Origin: Myxococcota bacterium
GTDB lineage: Bacteria > Myxococcota_A > UBA9160 > UBA4427
Length of the DNA: 64,000 nt
Assembly: GCA_030748735.1 (NCBI GenBank)
Contig: JASMLK010000058.1
Coordinates: forward strand, 57,908-121,907
Direction of reading: 5' to 3'
This document shows, in pieces, positions 35,372 to 44,231 of this stretch (position 1 is the stretch's first letter; every line of letters begins with the position of its first letter). Below the pieces are notes generated by a model. The model saw only the letters and a list, made by a program, of their open reading frames with translations, was not told where the DNA came from and did no database searches. The translations under genes and the position numbers were made by a program.

Positions 35372-36304
35372 ATGGTTCCGAACAACTCAGTTGCTCGCGC
35401 GCTGGTGGTGATCGGCGACCGTTGGACGCAGCTGATGTTGCGTGAGGCGTTTCTGGGGGCCACTCGGTTCGAGACGTATCGGAAACGCACCGGCGCGACC
35501 AAGACGACGCTGACCCGGCGACTGAAGAAGCTGCAGGAAAACGGTCTGCTACAGCGCAGGCGCTACCAGACGAGACCCGATCGCTTCGAATATCACCTCA
35601 CCGCCAAGGGTCTGTCCCTCTATCCGGCCGTCGTCATGATCTGGAAATGGGAAACGCGTTGGGGCCAGCGCAGCAACACGCTTCCCGCCGCCCTGGTCCG
35701 TCGATCCTGCGGCCACCGGGCTGCGCCAATGTTGAGCTGCGTACATTGCGCCGAGGAGATCAAGCTCGGCGATTGCAGTTTCGTGGACGGGCCAGGGGCT
35801 GGCTACGAAACTGCACCCTCAGGGCGGCTGAACCGGCGACGCAACAGCAGCGTGCAATCCGCTGAAGACACGGACCTGGTCTTCGACGCGACCGACCTAC
35901 TGGGCGATCGCTGGAGTGGTCTGGTTCTGGCCTGTCAGTTCTTCGGGCTGCACCGGTTCGACGAGATGCAGCAGTCCCTGGGTATCGCGACCAACATACT
36001 GACCGACCGTCTCGGGACACTGGTCGACAACGAGATCCTGGAGCGCGTTGCATATCAGGAGCATCCGCTGCGGTACGAGTATCGGCTCACTGAGAAGGGA
36101 CGAGAAACCTATCCCTTCGCATTGGCGTTGTTGTTGTGGGGCGACCGCTGGCTGGCGGGCGAAGAGGGGCCGCCTCTTCTGGTTCGTCACGAGACCTGTG
36201 GCGGCTGGCTCGGCGCCCAGCTGACCTGCGGAAGGTGCGACGGCGTGCTGGAGCCGCGCGATGTCGAGTCCGTCAGTGCCCTTTCCGAGGCTGCGGGGGC
36301 GTAG
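35372..36304 (+). CDS. Tandem-domain HxlR-type transcriptional regulator
   Basis: This 310-residue protein contains two complete HxlR winged-helix domains in tandem (about 6-100 and 172-265). Each has GDRW near its start, a recognition region (TKTTLTRRLKKLQENGLL; TNILTDRLGTLVDNEILERV) and EY-LT-KG wing residues. After each domain comes the same Cys pattern, C-x9-C-x2-C (C113, C123, C126; C276, C286, C289), plausibly a small zinc site. Standard HxlR proteins have one domain and dimerise, so this looks like a covalent dimer. The start chosen at 35372 has AGGGGGG about 13 bases upstream; longer frames overlap the molybdoenzyme. It probably controls the adjacent molybdoenzyme/flavoprotein genes. 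Confidence 0.82.
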   Translation: MVPNNSVARALVVIGDRWTQLMLREAFLGATRFETYRKRTGATKTTLTRRLKKLQENGLLQRRRYQTRPDRFEYHLTAKGLSLYPAVVMIWKWETRWGQRSNTLPAALVRRSCGHRAAPMLSCVHCAEEIKLGDCSFVDGPGAGYETAPSGRLNRRRNSSVQSAEDTDLVFDATDLLGDRWSGLVLACQFFGLHRFDEMQQSLGIATNILTDRLGTLVDNEILERVAYQEHPLRYEYRLTEKGRETYPFALALLLWGDRWLAGEEGPPLLVRHETCGGWLGAQLTCGRCDGVLEPRDVESVSALSEAAGA

Positions 36305-36317
36305 GGGGGCCGGTCTA

Positions 36318-36331
36318 GTTACTTGCATAAC
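36318..36331. promoter_or_regulatory. Inverted repeat GTTA-N6-TAAC before the acyl-CoA ligase gene
   Basis: This AT-rich dyad lies between the HxlR stop and the ligase start. Its position and symmetry would suit a winged-helix regulator such as the adjacent HxlR protein. Evidence is limited to symmetry and location. Confidence 0.25.
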
Positions 36332-36378
36332 GCTACTCACTGACGTAGGCTGCTCGCATCGTCAGGAGAACGTGCACG

Positions 36379-38115
36379 ATGCTCGTATCCCCCGAACGCA
36401 CCATCCGCGAGCTTCACAGCAAGGGTCTCTGGGGTGACACCACACTCAGCGACCTGTTCTTTCGCAACGTCGCGCAGCACGACGATCGAACGGCGCTCGT
36501 CGATGCGCACAACCGCGCATCTCTCGTCGACGGACCCGCGAAGCGACTGAGCTACCGGGAACTCGGCGCGCAGACCAACGCGCTGTCGCATCAGCTCGTT
36601 TCTCTCGGCCTCGAGAAAGACGACATCGTGCTGGTACAGATGCCGAACATCGCCGAGTTGGTCCTCACCTATCTCGCAGCGTTGCAGATCGGCGTCGTGA
36701 TCAGCCCGGTTGCGATGCAGTTCCGCGAACACGAACTCGCGCACATTACCAGGCGATTGCGTCCACGTGCCTTCGTGACGTGTTCGCAGTTCAAGGGCTT
36801 CGACCATGTGGGGTTGGCGGAGGCCTGCTGCGACGAACTCGACTACGACATTCTCGTCTGGGGGGACGAGGTCGCCGAGCCGCACTTCGCCTTGAGTCGC
36901 GCCACCGACGGTGTAGGGCTGCAAGGCACGGGAGCTGACGCATCGCTCGCCGACAGCGCGCAGCGTACGCTGGTTTCGGCTGACGACGTCGCCACCATCT
37001 GCTGGACTTCGGGCACGGAGGGCGTGCCGAAGGGTGTGCCGCGTAGCCACAATCACTGGATCTCCATCGGGCACGCGACCTACGACGCGGCGGCCATTGG
37101 GCCGGGGGAAGCGCTGCTGAATCCCTTCCCCCTGATCAACATGGCCAGCATCGGTGGCCTCTTCATGAGTTGGCTGCAATCCGGTGGGCGGCTCGTGTTG
37201 CATCACCCTCTCGATCTGGCCGTCTTCCTCCGCCAGATCGAAGAGGAAGAGATCCAGCACACGGTCGTGCCGCCGGCGCTGCTCAACATGATCCTGCTGG
37301 ACGACAAGCTCAAAGCGCTCGCGAACTTCGAGTCGGTGCGGACGATCTCCTCGGGTTCGGCGCCACTGCCACCTGCGATGACCCGGGCCTATTCGGACGA
37401 CTTCGGTGTCGAGATCGTCAATCTCTTCGGTTCGAACGAGGGCGTTGCTTTGGCGAGCGGCCCAGGTGATGTGAGCGATCCCGAGCTGCGAGCCGCGGTG
37501 TTCCCACGTTTCGGAAGGTCGGAACTCACCTGGAAGAACCGGGTCTCTTCTCACGTCGAGACCCAGTTGCGAGATCTCGAGACCGACGAGGAGATCCTGG
37601 AACCCGGACACACCGGCGAGATGCTGGTCCGCGGCGCCACGGTTTTCGACGGCTATTTCGGCCCGGACGGTCTCGACCGGAAGGACTTCACCGAAGACGG
37701 CTTCTTCCGTACCGGCGACCTGTTCCAAATCGCGGGGGATGGCGATGCGTTCGCCTTCTACCGGTTCGTCGGCCGCTGCAAGCAGCTGATCATTCGCGGG
37801 GGAATGAACATCTCTCCTGAAGACGTCGAGGCGGTTCTCTCCGGCCATCCACAGCTCGCCGAAGTTGCGGTGGTGGGATACCCGGACCCGACCATGGGTG
37901 AGAAGGTCTGCGCCGTGGTCGTCCCCCGGCCGGAGCAGCGTGTCACGCTCGAGGCGATCACCGACTACCTGAAACAACGTGATGTCGCTGTCTACAAGCT
38001 TCCCGAGCGAGTGCGCGTCGTCGAAGCACTACCGCGAAACCCAATGAACAAGGTTCGCCGGGACGAGTTGCGGAGGCTTGCCGCGACCCCCGCAGACGAG
38101 ACCAACTCGCAATAG
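36379..38115 (+). CDS. AMP-forming acyl-CoA ligase
   Basis: This 578-residue ANL-superfamily enzyme carries the P-loop-like motif TSGTEGVPKGVPRSH (about 213-227), FGSNEG in the adenylate pocket, FFRTGDLF and a C-terminal domain with GRCKQLIIRGGMNISPEDVE and a late Lys in NPMNKVRRDEL, the usual catalytic Lys position. It activates a carboxylic acid as acyl-AMP, then acyl-CoA. The overall look resembles cyclohexanecarboxylate- or dihydroxybenzoate-type ligases rather than long-chain fatty-acid ligases. AGGAGA precedes the ATG. The SDR at 38214 follows after 98 bases; together they suggest CoA-dependent degradation of an alicyclic or aromatic-like acid. Confidence 0.87.
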   Translation: MLVSPERTIRELHSKGLWGDTTLSDLFFRNVAQHDDRTALVDAHNRASLVDGPAKRLSYRELGAQTNALSHQLVSLGLEKDDIVLVQMPNIAELVLTYLAALQIGVVISPVAMQFREHELAHITRRLRPRAFVTCSQFKGFDHVGLAEACCDELDYDILVWGDEVAEPHFALSRATDGVGLQGTGADASLADSAQRTLVSADDVATICWTSGTEGVPKGVPRSHNHWISIGHATYDAAAIGPGEALLNPFPLINMASIGGLFMSWLQSGGRLVLHHPLDLAVFLRQIEEEEIQHTVVPPALLNMILLDDKLKALANFESVRTISSGSAPLPPAMTRAYSDDFGVEIVNLFGSNEGVALASGPGDVSDPELRAAVFPRFGRSELTWKNRVSSHVETQLRDLETDEEILEPGHTGEMLVRGATVFDGYFGPDGLDRKDFTEDGFFRTGDLFQIAGDGDAFAFYRFVGRCKQLIIRGGMNISPEDVEAVLSGHPQLAEVAVVGYPDPTMGEKVCAVVVPRPEQRVTLEAITDYLKQRDVAVYKLPERVRVVEALPRNPMNKVRRDELRRLAATPADETNSQ

Positions 38116-38213
38116 CGCATCCACCGCGTTTCGAACCCGTCCGAGTGGACGCACCCAGAAGAACCCAGCCAGTGCTGGCATTCCAGTCAACCCAAAATCA
38201 CTCAGGTGACCGC

Positions 38214-38987
38214 GTGAATCCACTATTCGATCTGACAGGCAAAGTCGCAATCATCACCGGTTCGAGCCGTGGCATCGGCCGTGCCATCGCCGAAAACATG
38301 GCTCGCTGTGGTGCGCGTGTCGTCATCAGCAGCCGCAAGCACGACGCCTGCGAGGAGGTCGCTGCTGCGATCCGGGCTGAAGGCGGACAAGCCATCGCGC
38401 AAGCCGCGAGCATCGCATCGAGAGAAGAACTCGAAGCCTTGGTCGCGCGTGCCCGCGAAGAATGGGGTCAGGTGGACATTCTCGTGTGTAACGCGGCGAC
38501 CAATCCCTATTACGGCCCGTTGCACGGACTCAGCGACGAACTCTTCGACAAGATGATGCACAACAACGTGCGCAGCAATCTGTGGCTGTGCAACATGGTC
38601 CTGCCCGAGATGGCCGAGCGCCGCGACGGCGCCATCATCGTGATCTCGAGTATCGGGGGAGTTCGAGGCAACTCGACCCTGGGCGCCTACGGGATCACCA
38701 AGGCGGCGGACATGGCGCTGGTGCGCAACCTCGCCGTCGAATGGGGGCCCAAGAACATCCGCGTGACCTGTATTGCGCCGGGCCTCATCAAGACGGACTT
38801 CGCCCGGGCTCTGTGGGAAGACCCCGAGCTGCTGGCCCACACCGAAAAGATGACACCCCTCAGTCGTCTCGGTACGCCGGACGAGATCGGCGGCCTGGCG
38901 GCATGCCTGGCCTCGAAGGCGGGGGCCTTCATCAGCGGTGAAGTCATCGTCGCCGACGGCGGCATGAGTATTTCCCAGGGCACGTGA
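38214..38987 (+). CDS. SDR-family oxidoreductase
   Basis: This 257-residue classical SDR has TGSSRGIG near residue 15, NAAT in the core, ISSIGG, catalytic Tyr/Lys in GAYGITKAA, CIAPGLIKTDF and C-terminal SGEVIVADGG. It starts at a GTG at 38214 with AGGTGA five bases upstream; an earlier ATG at 38145 lies in non-homologous sequence. In catabolic clusters such enzymes commonly oxidise hydroxyacyl-CoA or ring alcohols. It lies between the ligase and the next flavoprotein on the same strand. Confidence 0.87.
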   Translation: MNPLFDLTGKVAIITGSSRGIGRAIAENMARCGARVVISSRKHDACEEVAAAIRAEGGQAIAQAASIASREELEALVARAREEWGQVDILVCNAATNPYYGPLHGLSDELFDKMMHNNVRSNLWLCNMVLPEMAERRDGAIIVISSIGGVRGNSTLGAYGITKAADMALVRNLAVEWGPKNIRVTCIAPGLIKTDFARALWEDPELLAHTEKMTPLSRLGTPDEIGGLAACLASKAGAFISGEVIVADGGMSISQGT

Positions 38988-39075
38988 GCACTCGACGCGA
39001 CTACCGAAGCGGGAGCGCTCTATCAGATGATGCGGCGTCCGGTTCGAACACAGGCATTGGATAGGGAGAGCGGAC

Positions 39076-40665
39076 ATGACGGACAACAGCAACGACGTGA
39101 TCATCATTGGTTCGGGCGTCGCGGGCATGACGTCGGCGGCCATGCTGGCGAAGGATTTCGGCAAGAAGGTGGTCGTGCTCGAACAAGCCCCCTTCATCGG
39201 CGGGCGCACTTTTTCGGTCGTCGGGAAGGGCAACAAGGTCGAGGTCGACGGGATCGAAATGGACGCCGCCGAATTCCGCAAGGCGCTCGGTCACGCGCGT
39301 TGCATGCTCGGCAAGTGCACGCCCGACCTGGAGACGATCTTCGACGAGGGCCTGCTCGACGGCTGGACGATGGAGGGGGGAGGGCACGGTCTGTTCTGGG
39401 GCAACCGGAGCCGCGTCTCTTGCGTGTTGAACCACCTCGGAACGGATGTCGAGTTGCCGCTGAACAAGGGCTTCGGCTTCGTTGAATGGGAAGGTGAGGA
39501 CAAGCCCGGCAAGGCCCACCAGGTCGAAAAGGGAAAACCCTATCCGTGGATGAGTGACGAGGGTTTCGGAAAGACCATGAACCAGCTGCGCTCGATGGCA
39601 TCGTCTTCGTTCGAGGACATGGCCAAGCTGATGAAGGTGCCGCTCCAGGATTGGCTCGAATCCCAGGATCTCCACCCGGAGGCCTACGATTACATCAAGG
39701 TGTTGGCCGCTTCCCAGACCGCCCAGGCCGAACCGGCCATGACACCCGCTGGAGACTTCCTGGGTTACATGGCGATCGCCCAGGCGATCGGAATGAACCT
39801 CGTCAAGGGCTCGGTTGCCACAGCGGCGGAGCCCGGCCCCATCGCCATTCCGCTTGCGATGGAAAAGGTGCTTACCGAACACGGCGGCGAGGTGCGTCGC
39901 GCGACGCGCGTGAAGAACGTCCTGATCGAAGACGGCAAGGTCGAGGGCGTGGTCGTCGAGCACGAAGGGCAGGAGGAGACCCTTCGCGCCGACAAGGTGA
40001 TCTGCACGATCCCGCCCAAGTACATCTTCAGCGTTCTTCCCAAAGAACACTTTCCGGCCCACTGGGTGGAGTTGCTCGAGACGAAGTTCTGGGGTGCCGG
40101 TCTGCTCACGGGCTGGGGGGTCCTGAAGCGCAGCGTGTGGAAGGATATCGGCCTCGACCCCAGCAGCTTCATCTACATGCCGGCGGTAATTCGCGAGGGT
40201 TACATCGGCGCGGTGGACATGGTCATGACGGAGTTCACGGCCTATGGCGAAGGCAACGCCAAGCGCGGGCCCGAAGGCAAGCACGATTTCATCTTCTCGA
40301 CCGCGCTCACCGATGTCGAGATGCGGGATTCGGATAAGGTCAACAAGGTGATCGAGAAATGCGAAGCCTGGGCGCGGTCTACTTTCCCTACCTGGGACGA
40401 CGATCTCGAATTCATGATCTGGACCCCGTCTCCCGAAGCCTACGGACTGTGGCGCCCGGTAGGCGAGGAGCGCCCCGACGTGCAGTCACCGTACGTAGCA
40501 GGGCTCTACTTCGCCGGTGACCAATACGGCGAGCGGCTCTGGGGCGGGGGTGTCGACGGTGCGTCCCTTTCGGGCGTGATGTGTGTCGACAAGATGATGG
40601 GGACGGACTTCGAGGAGAAGATCTTCCCGGACTATCACCGAGGCATTCCCAATCTCGAGGCTTGA
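39076..40665 (+). CDS. FAD-dependent oxidoreductase, amine-oxidase/PDS fold
   Basis: This 529-residue flavoprotein starts DVIIIGSGVAGMTSAAMLAK, EQAPFIGGRTFS, with FAD-pocket residues GAVD-like segments and a C-terminal GLYFAGDQYGERLWGGGVDG. It is distinct from groups 1-3 of the 20-29 kb operon and longer in the substrate domain. Such proteins include amine oxidases, protoporphyrinogen oxidase-like enzymes and desaturases. AGGGAG lies upstream of the ATG. The MFS transporter gene follows after 68 bases, so transport and oxidation of one substrate may be linked. Confidence 0.82.
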   Translation: MTDNSNDVIIIGSGVAGMTSAAMLAKDFGKKVVVLEQAPFIGGRTFSVVGKGNKVEVDGIEMDAAEFRKALGHARCMLGKCTPDLETIFDEGLLDGWTMEGGGHGLFWGNRSRVSCVLNHLGTDVELPLNKGFGFVEWEGEDKPGKAHQVEKGKPYPWMSDEGFGKTMNQLRSMASSSFEDMAKLMKVPLQDWLESQDLHPEAYDYIKVLAASQTAQAEPAMTPAGDFLGYMAIAQAIGMNLVKGSVATAAEPGPIAIPLAMEKVLTEHGGEVRRATRVKNVLIEDGKVEGVVVEHEGQEETLRADKVICTIPPKYIFSVLPKEHFPAHWVELLETKFWGAGLLTGWGVLKRSVWKDIGLDPSSFIYMPAVIREGYIGAVDMVMTEFTAYGEGNAKRGPEGKHDFIFSTALTDVEMRDSDKVNKVIEKCEAWARSTFPTWDDDLEFMIWTPSPEAYGLWRPVGEERPDVQSPYVAGLYFAGDQYGERLWGGGVDGASLSGVMCVDKMMGTDFEEKIFPDYHRGIPNLEA

Positions 40666-40733
40666 AGAGAGCTCTACCGGTAGTTCGCGTATGCATCGTG
40701 ATACCATCGGAAGCTCACCAGAATAGAAGATGC

Positions 40734-41996
40734 ATGTCGAACCCAGAGCCCGTAGGGCCAGCCGACCCGAACGCCCCAGACCAGAGCTTGAGGGAGTCGT
40801 TGCCGCTGCTGGTCGCGGGCTTCATCGTGCTCTTCTTCGTGATCGGCGGAGGCATCGACTCCGTTAGCGTCTTTCTTCATGCGCTGGCGGAAGCCGAGGG
40901 TTGGCCGCTTCAGACACTGTCCTCGGGAATCGCCGCAGGTGCGGTGTGCGCTGCCCTTTCGACGCCGCTCGTGGGAGCCGGGGTAGACCGCTGGGGCGTT
41001 CGCGTACCCATGACCATCGGTTGCGCGCTGCTCGCTGGTGGCTTCGTCGTGCTGGGACTGATGAACCAGCCCTGGCACTTCGTCGCGGCCAACCTGCTTC
41101 TGGGTCCGGGCTTCGCGGCTTGCGCGCTGCTCCCCATCACCATTGCCGTCACCATCATGGTGCCGGGGCGCACCGCACTTGCCCTGGGCATCGTTGGTGC
41201 CGGAGCCAGCGCGGGTGCCATGGTGATCGCACCCGCGGCCCAGTTGATGGTGGAAGCGTTCGGTTGGCGCGTTGCCTACATCACCATGGGCGCGGCGGTG
41301 GTGCTCGCCCCGATACCGTGCCTGCTCTTCGCCATGCCCAGGGGCAGGCTCACGACTCCCGCCCGCGAATCCGCAGAAGAGTCGCCGCAAGACCCGCAGG
41401 TCGCGCCGCCCAGCCTGAAGCAGGAACTCCGGCGTCCCGGTGTCTTGTTGCTGCTCGGTGCGCTGGCGCTGCCGGGCCTTGCGAGCTTCGGTCTGCAAGT
41501 CCACATGGTTCCACTGCTGGTGGATCTTGGACACTCGGACCGGTTTGGGGCTGTGGCCCTTGGTGCAACGTTGGCGGTCGCAGGTGTGGGCAAGGTGGGG
41601 GGCGGCTTGATCGGTGACCGACTCGGCCCCCTCACAACCTTGCGGCTGGCGCTGGGGCTGGACGCGGTTGCATTTGCCCTGTTGCTACTCGGAAGTTCGG
41701 TATCGATCGCGGGCCTGTTCGTCGTGCTCCATGGGCTTGCCGTTGGAACACAGGTCGCCGTACTTCCCGTCATCGCACTCTCGATTCTCGGGGGCGAACG
41801 TTTCGGTACGTTGTGGGGGATCCTGCAGTTGGGCAGCATGCTCGCCATCGGCCTGGCTCCGGTGGTGCCGGGGAGCATCTACGACGCCACCGGTAGCTAC
41901 CTGGCGGCCATCGTTTTCTGGATCGGTGCGGTCCTGGTCGGACTGATCATGGCGATGCTGATGCGGGTCCAGCGCGACGACCCCATCGAACGTTGA
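40734..41996 (+). CDS. MFS transporter, oxalate/formate antiporter-like
   Basis: This 420-residue protein has about 12 membrane helices in two bundles with a charged central loop (about 200-225, MPRGRLTTPARESAEESPQD). MFS signature residues are visible between helices 2 and 3 (GVDRWGVR) and again in the second half (GGGLIGDRLGPLT). The fold resembles the monocarboxylate/oxalate-formate (COG2223/OFA) branch, so uptake or export of an organic acid is the most likely job. The ATG at 40734 gives a normal cytoplasmic N-terminus. It converges with the amine oxidase-cytochrome gene, 39 bases between stops. Confidence 0.87.
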   Translation: MSNPEPVGPADPNAPDQSLRESLPLLVAGFIVLFFVIGGGIDSVSVFLHALAEAEGWPLQTLSSGIAAGAVCAALSTPLVGAGVDRWGVRVPMTIGCALLAGGFVVLGLMNQPWHFVAANLLLGPGFAACALLPITIAVTIMVPGRTALALGIVGAGASAGAMVIAPAAQLMVEAFGWRVAYITMGAAVVLAPIPCLLFAMPRGRLTTPARESAEESPQDPQVAPPSLKQELRRPGVLLLLGALALPGLASFGLQVHMVPLLVDLGHSDRFGAVALGATLAVAGVGKVGGGLIGDRLGPLTTLRLALGLDAVAFALLLLGSSVSIAGLFVVLHGLAVGTQVAVLPVIALSILGGERFGTLWGILQLGSMLAIGLAPVVPGSIYDATGSYLAAIVFWIGAVLVGLIMAMLMRVQRDDPIER

Positions 41997-42035
41997 GGCA
42001 GGTGGAGTCGAACCGTCCAGTCTCCCCCCGGAGCG

Positions 42036-43856
42036 TCACTTCAAGCCGCGTAGAATCTCGATGACTGCCGCGCGGTCCGCGGGGTCCTTGAGGCCAGCGA
42101 ACGGCATCCGCGTGCCCGGGGCGAAGCCTGTGGGATCGCGCAGGAAGGCGTCGAGTTCGGCCTCGCTCCAGCGATGCTTGCGTTCGCCCAGCGCTGCTGA
42201 GTAAGGGAAGGTTGGATCGCCGGCCACGGGCCGGCCGAAGACGCCGCGCAGGTTGGGACCCACTCCGGGTTGGCCCGACGCGTCGGTGGGATGGCAGGCC
42301 GCGCACGATCGGAAGGCCGGGTTCGCGGCTGCGGGAGCGTGTGCGGGCGCTGTCGTTCGCCTGGGGTCCGTCCCTTCGAACTCCGCAATGAGCTGGTGCG
42401 CCACCCGGTTGCCGCTTTCGATCGCGCCGTCGATGAAGCCGCGCCAACCATGAGCGATGTCACCCCCGGCGAAGTAGACGCGGCCTTGGGATTCCCGAAG
42501 GTGGGCCAGCTGCTTCATCTGGCCTTTGCGGAGCACACACCAGGTGCCCTGCGAGTAGGGGTCGAGGTTCCAGTCGTAGGCGAGTGTGTCGGTCACCTCG
42601 ACGTCGGGCAGGAAACGACGGAGTTCGTCCTGGACGGCGGCTCGGCTGTGTACGTCGATCTTGGCGGGATCCGTTCCGAAGGCTACGAGCTTGTTGCCAT
42701 GACCGTCGCCGATGAACGAAAAGATCGACGACAAGGGTTCAGACTCCCCCGCAAGGATCGCGGTGGGGGGAAGTTCGCTGCGAGTCCGGATGTAGACCTT
42801 GACCCCAGCTCCCGCATGGCGCTCCCGCGATGCCTCGAGCTTGGCCGAATGCAAGGCCGGTGTGAATCGAATCCCGCTGAGCACGTTCATCGGTAGCGCT
42901 GCAACGGCTGCGCGTGCGGTGAATCGTTCGCCCCTTTCGGTCCGGACTTCGACCCTGTCTTCGTCTTGCACGACCTCGGCCACCGGACTGCCAAGGCGGA
43001 CGTCCGGGCGCCCGTCCTCGATCATGGCTTCGATCAAGCTGCTGGTGCCGTCGCGCAAGCGGTAGCGGGCCGTGCTGTCGGTGTAGCGCTCGAGGTCCTT
43101 TCCCGAGAGCGCCCACCAGCGGAGCATCTCGGCGAAGCTCGCCTCGTGAAAGGCTCCGTGGGCACTGGCTCCGAGCACACCTTCGAGAAGGCCTGCGTTG
43201 TGGTCCGGCAGGTCCAACTCGTCGAGGCGATCGCGAATCGAGATACGATCGGCTTGCTCCCAGGTGTCTGCCGAGAAGGGGTCGTAGGGGTTGGGAAAGG
43301 CTGTCGAAGCTCCGGCGTGGTAGTCCCTCATTTGCTGCGTGAGCAGGGCCAGTGCTTGGAGAACCGAGAAGGGCGCATCGATTGCCGCATCGTCCGATGC
43401 GCACAGCGCTTCCTTGATGACGGGCAGGACTTCACGCATACCAGCTTGTCGTGCGCGGTCTCCGTCCCACCACAACACCTGGCTTGGCATGCCGCCGTTG
43501 GTATCGACCAACTCCAGTCCGTATCGGTTGACTTCTGCGAAGACGTGGGGCTGGGTGGAGTGGACCCAGGTGCCACCGAGTTCGAAGAGTTCATCTCCGA
43601 TCCGCGCGGCGAAAGTGCGCCCACCCAGTCGGTTGCGCGCTTCCAGGATCAACGTTCGCAGCCCCGCGTGCTGGAGTTCACGTGCCGCGGTCACACCCGC
43701 GAAGCCCCCACCGATCACGATCACGTCATAGGCGTCACCGTTCGGGGTCGTTGCGGTGGCGGAAGCACCGGCGGGAAGCGCAGCAAGACCGGCGGCCCCT
43801 CCCAAGCCCTTCAGGAACGTGCGGCGACCAATGAAGTCCGGGTCCTGATCTGCCAC
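42036..43856 (-). CDS. Tat-exported flavin amine oxidase fused to cytochrome c
   Basis: This 606-residue protein has three parts. Residues 1-35 are a twin-arginine signal (GRRTFLKGLGG). Residues 43-490 are an FAD amine-oxidase domain (DVIVIGGGFAGVTAARELQH, EARNRLGGRTFAARI, ELGGTWVHS, C-terminal VYFAGGDIAHGWRGFIDGAI). Residues about 505-606 are a class I cytochrome c domain with heme motif C518-A-A-C-H522, GVGPNLRGVFGRPVAG and the likely axial Met in GTRMPF (M584). The fusion implies a periplasmic dehydrogenase that passes electrons from flavin to its own heme instead of to oxygen, as nicotine oxidase NicA2 does with a separate cytochrome. The substrate, an amine or alicyclic compound, is unknown. 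Confidence 0.88.
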   Translation of the reverse strand: MADQDPDFIGRRTFLKGLGGAAGLAALPAGASATATTPNGDAYDVIVIGGGFAGVTAARELQHAGLRTLILEARNRLGGRTFAARIGDELFELGGTWVHSTQPHVFAEVNRYGLELVDTNGGMPSQVLWWDGDRARQAGMREVLPVIKEALCASDDAAIDAPFSVLQALALLTQQMRDYHAGASTAFPNPYDPFSADTWEQADRISIRDRLDELDLPDHNAGLLEGVLGASAHGAFHEASFAEMLRWWALSGKDLERYTDSTARYRLRDGTSSLIEAMIEDGRPDVRLGSPVAEVVQDEDRVEVRTERGERFTARAAVAALPMNVLSGIRFTPALHSAKLEASRERHAGAGVKVYIRTRSELPPTAILAGESEPLSSIFSFIGDGHGNKLVAFGTDPAKIDVHSRAAVQDELRRFLPDVEVTDTLAYDWNLDPYSQGTWCVLRKGQMKQLAHLRESQGRVYFAGGDIAHGWRGFIDGAIESGNRVAHQLIAEFEGTDPRRTTAPAHAPAAANPAFRSCAACHPTDASGQPGVGPNLRGVFGRPVAGDPTFPYSAALGERKHRWSEAELDAFLRDPTGFAPGTRMPFAGLKDPADRAAVIEILRGLK

Positions 43857-44231
43857 GTTGCCTCCTTTTTCGTGGTTGCTCCAGTGGTGGCAGTGCAGCG
43901 AGCTGGGCCGTCGATCGCGTCGATCTCGCTCGGGAAGGCCCCAGGCACTCGAGCACCCTTGCGGAAGTTCGGCGTCGCGAGGGAGCCAAACTCCTGTGCA
44001 TTCACCTTATCAAAGGATCAGTAGGAAGCGTTGGTGCCGATGCGCGACAATGCGCCGCGGCGTGGTCCGGACTCGCGAAGTGGCGGCGAGCCTGGCGGCG
44101 TTCCTCGCAGGCGAGACGAAGGATGGAACGCGAGTAGGTGGTTCGCGCGTAGACCCGTGCTGCCCGCGGCCGACGGCATAGACTACGGGGCCACGTCCCC
44201 GAGAATCCCATGCAGCGCGCAGGAGAAGAGA
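43857..44231. other. Divergent intergenic region, no gene seen
   Basis: This 375-base region separates the minus-strand amine oxidase and the plus-strand monooxygenase. I see only short overlapping frames without recognisable sequence. It should hold both promoters; an AT-richer patch occurs at about 44005-44025. Confidence 0.5.
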
